Shown here: positions 60,838 to 64,000 of the stretch, one piece after another | Layout of the letters: every line of letters begins with the position of its first letter | Position numbering within the stretch: the stretch's first letter is position 1 | NCBI RefSeq assembly: GCF_029714945.1 | Contig: NZ_CP121634.1 | Coordinates: 6,593,001-6,657,000, forward strand | Direction: 5' to 3' | DNA: 64,000 nucleotides | Origin: Bradyrhizobium sp. CIAT3101 | GTDB lineage: Bacteria; Pseudomonadota; Alphaproteobacteria; Rhizobiales; Xanthobacteraceae | The notes under the pieces: model-generated | Database searches by the model: none | The model's input: only the letters and a program-made list of their open reading frames with translations | What the model was told of the DNA's origin: nothing | Program-made: the position numbers and the translations under genes

Positions 60838-61224
60838 ATGGCACCATCCGCACAGCCCATCGTCTACGTGGTCGACGATGACGACGCCGTGCTGGGATCG
60901 CTGCGCTTCCTGCTGGAAACCGACGGCTTTGCGGTGCGGACCTTCCGGAACGCCACCGCGCTGCTCAACGCGACGAGCCCGCCCGGCGCCGACTGCTACG
61001 TCATCGACTACAAGATGCCCGATATCAACGGCATCGAGCTGGCCTGCCGCTTGCGCCAGTCCGACGGCGACACCCCGGTGATCCTGATCACCGGCTATCC
61101 CGACGGCAACATCTCGGCCCGGGCTGCAGCGGCAGGCGTGAAAGACGTGATCTTGAAGCCGCTTCTCGACGAAAACCTGGTCAAACGCATTCGCCATGCC
61201 ATCCAGAACAGACGCGGAAACTAG
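60838..61224 (+). CDS. Single-domain response regulator
   Basis: 128 residues, receiver domain only: acidic pocket YVVDDDDAVLGS, phospho-acceptor Asp in CYVIDYKMPDINGIE, Thr in LITGYP, Lys in VILKPLLDE. No output domain. The start at ATG 60838 (MAPSAQPIVYV) is preferred over 60805 because the FixK2 box predicts transcription starting near 60806. Encoded between fixJ and fixK2; probably a phosphate sink or feedback component on FixL, by inference. Confidence 0.88.
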   Translation: MAPSAQPIVYVVDDDDAVLGSLRFLLETDGFAVRTFRNATALLNATSPPGADCYVIDYKMPDINGIELACRLRQSDGDTPVILITGYPDGNISARAAAAGVKDVILKPLLDENLVKRIRHAIQNRRGN

Positions 61225-61232
61225 GCATAGCC

Positions 61233-61484
61233 TTAGAACGCGCTCCGATACTGCGAGAGCTCGCTGTGGGGACCGTAAATCCACATCGGCTCGCCGCACT
61301 CGCTTGGACCGTGGTCGGTCGTGCAGGCCGCGCTCCATGGCGGAGCTGCGACCTGGCGGCCTTCGATCGGATTTGAATGCAAACGGCCGGCGACGGTGTC
61401 GATTCGCGGCCGGGCTGTCCTTGCCGTGGCCAGCGACGGCAGCAGCAACAAGGCGGCCAGAAGTGGGATAAATCTCGCTGTCAT
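61233..61484 (-). CDS. Small secreted hypothetical protein (83 aa)
   Basis: Signal peptide MTARFIPLLAALLLLPSLATA, then about 60 residues with two cysteines (SAACTTDHGPSECGEPMW) likely forming a disulfide. On the opposite strand to the fix genes around it, which makes it odd in this position. Family not recognised. ATG 61484 with CGATGAC.. upstream has GGAG at distance. Confidence 0.6.
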   Translation of the reverse strand: MTARFIPLLAALLLLPSLATARTARPRIDTVAGRLHSNPIEGRQVAAPPWSAACTTDHGPSECGEPMWIYGPHSELSQYRSAF

Positions 61485-61611
61485 CGGGCATCTCCGCTGG
61501 CGTGAACGCTTCCGATGACATGACTTGCCCTGGAGACCAGATATTTCCCGGACACCGAAGTGTGAAGATCCGGGTATCCCCGGCTCTGCGGGGGCCCCGA
61601 CCTACGGGATT

Positions 61612-61632
61612 CTACGTAAGGGGCTCCCCTTA
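61612..61632 (+). promoter_or_regulatory. Candidate FixJ-binding region of fixK2 promoter
   Basis: CTACGTAA (61612-61619; the reverse complement is close to the FixJ site GTAMGTAG) overlaps the perfect palindrome TAAGGGG-CT-CCCCTTA (61617-61632). It lies ~70-90 bp before the fixK2 start, the right place for a FixJ activator site. Confidence 0.55.
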
Positions 61633-61703
61633 AGATATCTCGCGAAATTTTCGAAGCACCCGATACCGCGTACCAAGGCGTCATCACAACGGAGATGGCG
61701 CAG

Positions 61704-62414
61704 ATGCTGACCGAGACGCTCAACACCCAGGCGATCAACACGCAAATTCGCGGCAAGATTGCACCTGCACATTCCCCTGCCCGTCCCGCGTCCGACCAGT
61801 TCGGTGCGATCACCGGTCATGTCGGCCTGGTCGCTACCGAGTTCTGCTACCGCAAGGACGAGGAGATCTACGGCGAGGACGAGCCGGCGGAATATGTCTA
61901 CCAGGTCGTCTCCGGCGCGGTCCGCACCTACAAGCTGCTCTCCGACGGCCGCCGCCAGATCGGCGCCTTCCACCTTCCCGGCGACGTGTTCGGCCTCGAA
62001 TCCGGCGCCAGCCACCGCCTCGCCGCCGAAGCCATCATCGACACCAATGTGCGCCTGGTGAAGCGGGCGAGCCTCGAGAAGGCCGCCGGCACCGACGTGC
62101 AGGTTGCCCGCAAGCTCTGGGCCATGACGGCCGGCGAGTTGCGCCATGCCGAAGACCACATGCTGCTGCTCGGCCGCAAGACCGCGATGGAGCGGGTTGC
62201 GACCTTCCTGCTGGAAATGGATCGTCGCCTCGCCGTTGCCGGCATGATGGCGCTGCCGATGTGCCGCCGCGACATCGGCGACTATCTCGGCCTGACGCTC
62301 GAAACCGTGTCGCGCGCGCTGTCGCAGCTTCACGCCCAGGGTATTTTGGGATTTTCCGGCGCCCGCCAGATCGTGCTGCGCAACCGCCAGCGCCTGCACA
62401 ATCTCGACGCCTGA
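61704..62414 (+). CDS. fixK2: CRP/FNR family regulator FixK2
   Basis: 236 residues from ATG 61704 (MLTETLNTQAIN); CGGAG at good spacing favours this over ATG 61695. cNMP-binding-like domain (RQIGAFHLPGDVFGLESG), dimer helix, and Crp-type HTH (CRRDIGDYLGLTLETVSRALSQL). Lacks the FNR N-terminal cysteine cluster. The cysteine just before the HTH (ALPMCRRDIG) corresponds to the redox-sensitive Cys183 of the Bradyrhizobium protein. Activates fixNOQP, fixGHIS and other low-oxygen genes. Confidence 0.94.
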   Translation: MLTETLNTQAINTQIRGKIAPAHSPARPASDQFGAITGHVGLVATEFCYRKDEEIYGEDEPAEYVYQVVSGAVRTYKLLSDGRRQIGAFHLPGDVFGLESGASHRLAAEAIIDTNVRLVKRASLEKAAGTDVQVARKLWAMTAGELRHAEDHMLLLGRKTAMERVATFLLEMDRRLAVAGMMALPMCRRDIGDYLGLTLETVSRALSQLHAQGILGFSGARQIVLRNRQRLHNLDA

Positions 62415-62436
62415 TCGTCTTCTCTTCCCCCACTTG

Positions 62437-62471
62437 TGGCCGGCTGATCGCGTTCAGCCGGCCATTTCTTT
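62437..62471. terminator. Bidirectional terminator after fixK2
   Basis: Perfect 11-bp stem TGGCCGGCTGA / TCAGCCGGCCA with loop TCGCGT and TTTCTTT tail. The stop codon of the converging MFS gene (62454-62456) lies inside its stem. Confidence 0.88.
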
Positions 62472-63764
62472 GGCCGCGATGCCCGTGCGCCGGGTCTCCG
62501 GCATCACGAACAGGATCAGCAACAGCCCTGTCGCCGCGATGCTCGCCAGCCCGAAGAACGCGGTGGCATTGCCGAACTGGTCGCTGACATAGCCGCCGAG
62601 CGCGGTGCTCAAGGACGCGCCGATGCCGGTTGCCGTGCCGACAATGCCCTGCGCCAGATTGAAGTGCCCGCTGCCGAAGGCGACGTCGGCCACGATCAGC
62701 GGGATCATCACCGCAAACACCGCCGCGGTGAAACCGTCGAACACCTGCACCAGCACCAGCAGATACGGATCGCGCACGGTCGCGAACAGCAGGCCGCGGA
62801 TCGTCAGCGCGCCGAACCCGATCAGCAGCAGCGGCCGCCGGCCCCAGAGCTGCGCCTTGCGCCCGACCGTCGGGGACAACAACGCAACGATCGCCTGGGG
62901 CACGACAATGCAGAAGGCAACGAGCACCGTCGCCCATTGGCTCGACCGCGCCGTCACCGCGCTCGCCATCAGCGGCATCATCGAGGCGTTGGCGAGCTGC
63001 AACAGCAGGACGCTGAGCGCGAAGACGATCAGCGGCTTCTGCCGGATCAGGTGCCAGATATTGGTGTCGCCCGGAACCGGCGCCTCACGCGGCATCTCGC
63101 CGTGGCAGCGCGCGATATCGACTTCCTCCTCGCGAATGCGCGACAGCGCGATCAGGGTCGGGATCGCGAGCAGGAAGGTGACGAGGAACACCGATCGGCT
63201 GGAGAGAAGATATCCGGCGGTCCCCATCACCGCGGCGGCGACGCCGTTGCCGAGCGAGGCAAAGCGCGCGTTGCGGCCGAGCCGCTCGCCGATCTTGAGT
63301 GGACCGACCAGACCAAGGCTGATCGCCGCGATCGCAGGCCCCAGCACGCAGCTCGCCGCGGCGTGCAGCGTGGCGGCGGCCACCACCACGGGAAAGATCG
63401 GCATCGCCGCATAGGCGAGCGCACAGCAGCCGATGGTCACGATCGCGAGCGCCGCGACCAGCCGCTCGGATTTCGCGGCATCGATGATGGCGCCGCCCGG
63501 CATCTGCCCGATCAGCGCGACGATGCCGCCGATCGACAGCACGAAGCCGATCTCGACCTGCGTCCATTTCTGCGTGGTCAGGTAGACGGCGATGAAGGGC
63601 CCGAAACCGGTCTGCACGTCGGCGAGGAAGAAGATGAACCAGTCGAGGCCGCGCAGGCTCCGGCGCGACGGCTCCGGAATGGCCGCAAGGACGGGTGCGG
63701 CGACGTTGTCGTGTTCAACGCGTCCCTCGCGATCTGCATGGTTCGGCTTCCTGGACAACAGCAC
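62454..63764 (-). CDS. MFS transporter
   Basis: 436 residues, twelve helices after a ~40-residue hydrophilic N-terminus. Motifs: FFLADVQTGFGPFIAVYL in helix 1, GQMPGGAIIDAAKSER in loop 2-3 (degenerate MFS motif A), and a charged central loop (IREEEVDIARCHGEMPRE). Substrate unknown; the family is common in Rhizobiales. Converges with fixK2. Start at 63764 lies 23 bp after the PRC-barrel stop; a later in-frame start near the first helix cannot be excluded. Confidence 0.85.
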   Translation of the reverse strand: MLLSRKPNHADREGRVEHDNVAAPVLAAIPEPSRRSLRGLDWFIFFLADVQTGFGPFIAVYLTTQKWTQVEIGFVLSIGGIVALIGQMPGGAIIDAAKSERLVAALAIVTIGCCALAYAAMPIFPVVVAAATLHAAASCVLGPAIAAISLGLVGPLKIGERLGRNARFASLGNGVAAAVMGTAGYLLSSRSVFLVTFLLAIPTLIALSRIREEEVDIARCHGEMPREAPVPGDTNIWHLIRQKPLIVFALSVLLLQLANASMMPLMASAVTARSSQWATVLVAFCIVVPQAIVALLSPTVGRKAQLWGRRPLLLIGFGALTIRGLLFATVRDPYLLVLVQVFDGFTAAVFAVMIPLIVADVAFGSGHFNLAQGIVGTATGIGASLSTALGGYVSDQFGNATAFFGLASIAATGLLLILFVMPETRRTGIAAKEMAG

Positions 63765-63787
63765 AGGTGGTCAGCCCTCCCCCCTCC

Positions 63788-64000
63788 TCATTGGATGGCT
63801 TGCAGCGGCTGAAGGCTGCCGGACGCGCCGAGCACGACCATCGGCGTGTCCTCCTTGTATTCCGGCGCGGCCGCGACCTGCGCCTTGGTCAATTCCAGCG
63901 TAATGCTGTCCTTCTTGTTGACGATCTTGCCGAACCGCATCGCGTTCCAATCCACCACGATCTTGCGGCTGCCGACGCCGAGGAAGCCGCCGAAGTCGAT
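63788..64000 (-). CDS. PRC-barrel domain protein (5' end outside window)
   Basis: Partial, last 70 residues: IDFGGFLGVGSRKIVVDW then FGKIVNKKDSITLELTKAQV and ending SLQPLQAIQ. The IDFGGFLGVGSRKI block is typical of PRC-barrel proteins of alphaproteobacteria that occur as small soluble or periplasmic proteins. N-terminus is beyond the right edge, so a signal peptide cannot be judged. Upstream of the MFS gene, 23 bp apart, possibly co-transcribed. Confidence 0.75.
   Translation of the reverse strand: MDFGGFLGVGSRKIVVDWNAMRFGKIVNKKDSITLELTKAQVAAAPEYKEDTPMVVLGASGSLQPLQAIQ

Noticed and set aside
1..64000. tRNA or rRNA genes, insertion sequences, integrases or attachment sites
   Set aside because: None recognised on either strand; the repeats found are short palindromic intergenic elements without transposase genes.

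Overview
The window is a GC-rich chromosomal segment from an alphaproteobacterium of the genus Bradyrhizobium or a very close relative. Evidence: a fixNOQP-fixGHIS / fixLJ / fixK2 oxygen-responsive cluster whose FixL has the haem ligand (His200), haem-pocket arginines (Arg206, Arg220) and phospho-acceptor (His291) at exactly the Bradyrhizobium positions, and an nrtABC / narK-bjgb-flp-nasC nitrate assimilation locus in the gene order known from that genus. I see no rRNA, tRNA, CRISPR, prophage or insertion sequence.

Layout. 1-4.0 kb: a zinc alcohol dehydrogenase (cut by the window edge), a DMT exporter, an aldo/keto reductase and an SMP-30 lactonase, all on the minus strand. 4.2-13.7 kb: nitrate assimilation on the minus strand, nrtABC then narK-bjgb-flp-nasC. 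Each of the two transcription units is preceded by the same compound promoter (upstream palindromic element, sigma54-like -24/-12 box, GACG-N10-CGTC start region). 13.9-25.7 kb: aromatic catabolism and odds and ends: hydroxyquinol-type intradiol dioxygenase, serine hydrolase, small secreted and membrane proteins, an HWE histidine kinase, an enolase-superfamily enzyme, then a gamma-resorcylate decarboxylase / AAHS transporter / DoxX operon divergent from a MarR regulator and an FAD hydroxylase, and a CcdA protein. 25.9-38 kb: regulators (LysR, XRE), L,D-transpeptidase, crotonase, a haem peroxidase with an RTX-like tail, an ACP-like membrane protein, an unusual EF-G fragment gene lacking the GTPase domain, an ASCH protein, an IPMDH-family enzyme and a zinc ADH. 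38-44.7 kb: a five-gene peptide-type ABC importer and a class III CoA-transferase. 44.9-48.6 kb: glycogen synthase, an MpaB-like oxygenase and a patatin.

48.8-62.4 kb is the microaerobic respiration block: ccoS-fixI-fixH-fixG and fixP-fixQ-fixO-fixN (minus strand; cbb3 oxidase and its copper/assembly factors), a CBS protein and a universal stress protein, then fixL-fixJ, a receiver-only regulator and fixK2 (plus strand). FixLJ senses oxygen and activates fixK2; FixK2 boxes (TTGA-N6-TCAA) lie 58 nt from the start codons of both fixN and fixG, upstream of the receiver gene and, in a degenerate form, upstream of the stress-protein operon. The window ends in an MFS transporter and a PRC-barrel protein cut by the edge.

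Three families of intergenic palindromic repeats and several clear rho-independent terminators punctuate the map. The most unusual items are the GTPase-less EF-G gene, the duplicated nitrate promoter module with its leader hairpins, and the tandem palindromes in the MarR/decarboxylase divergent region.
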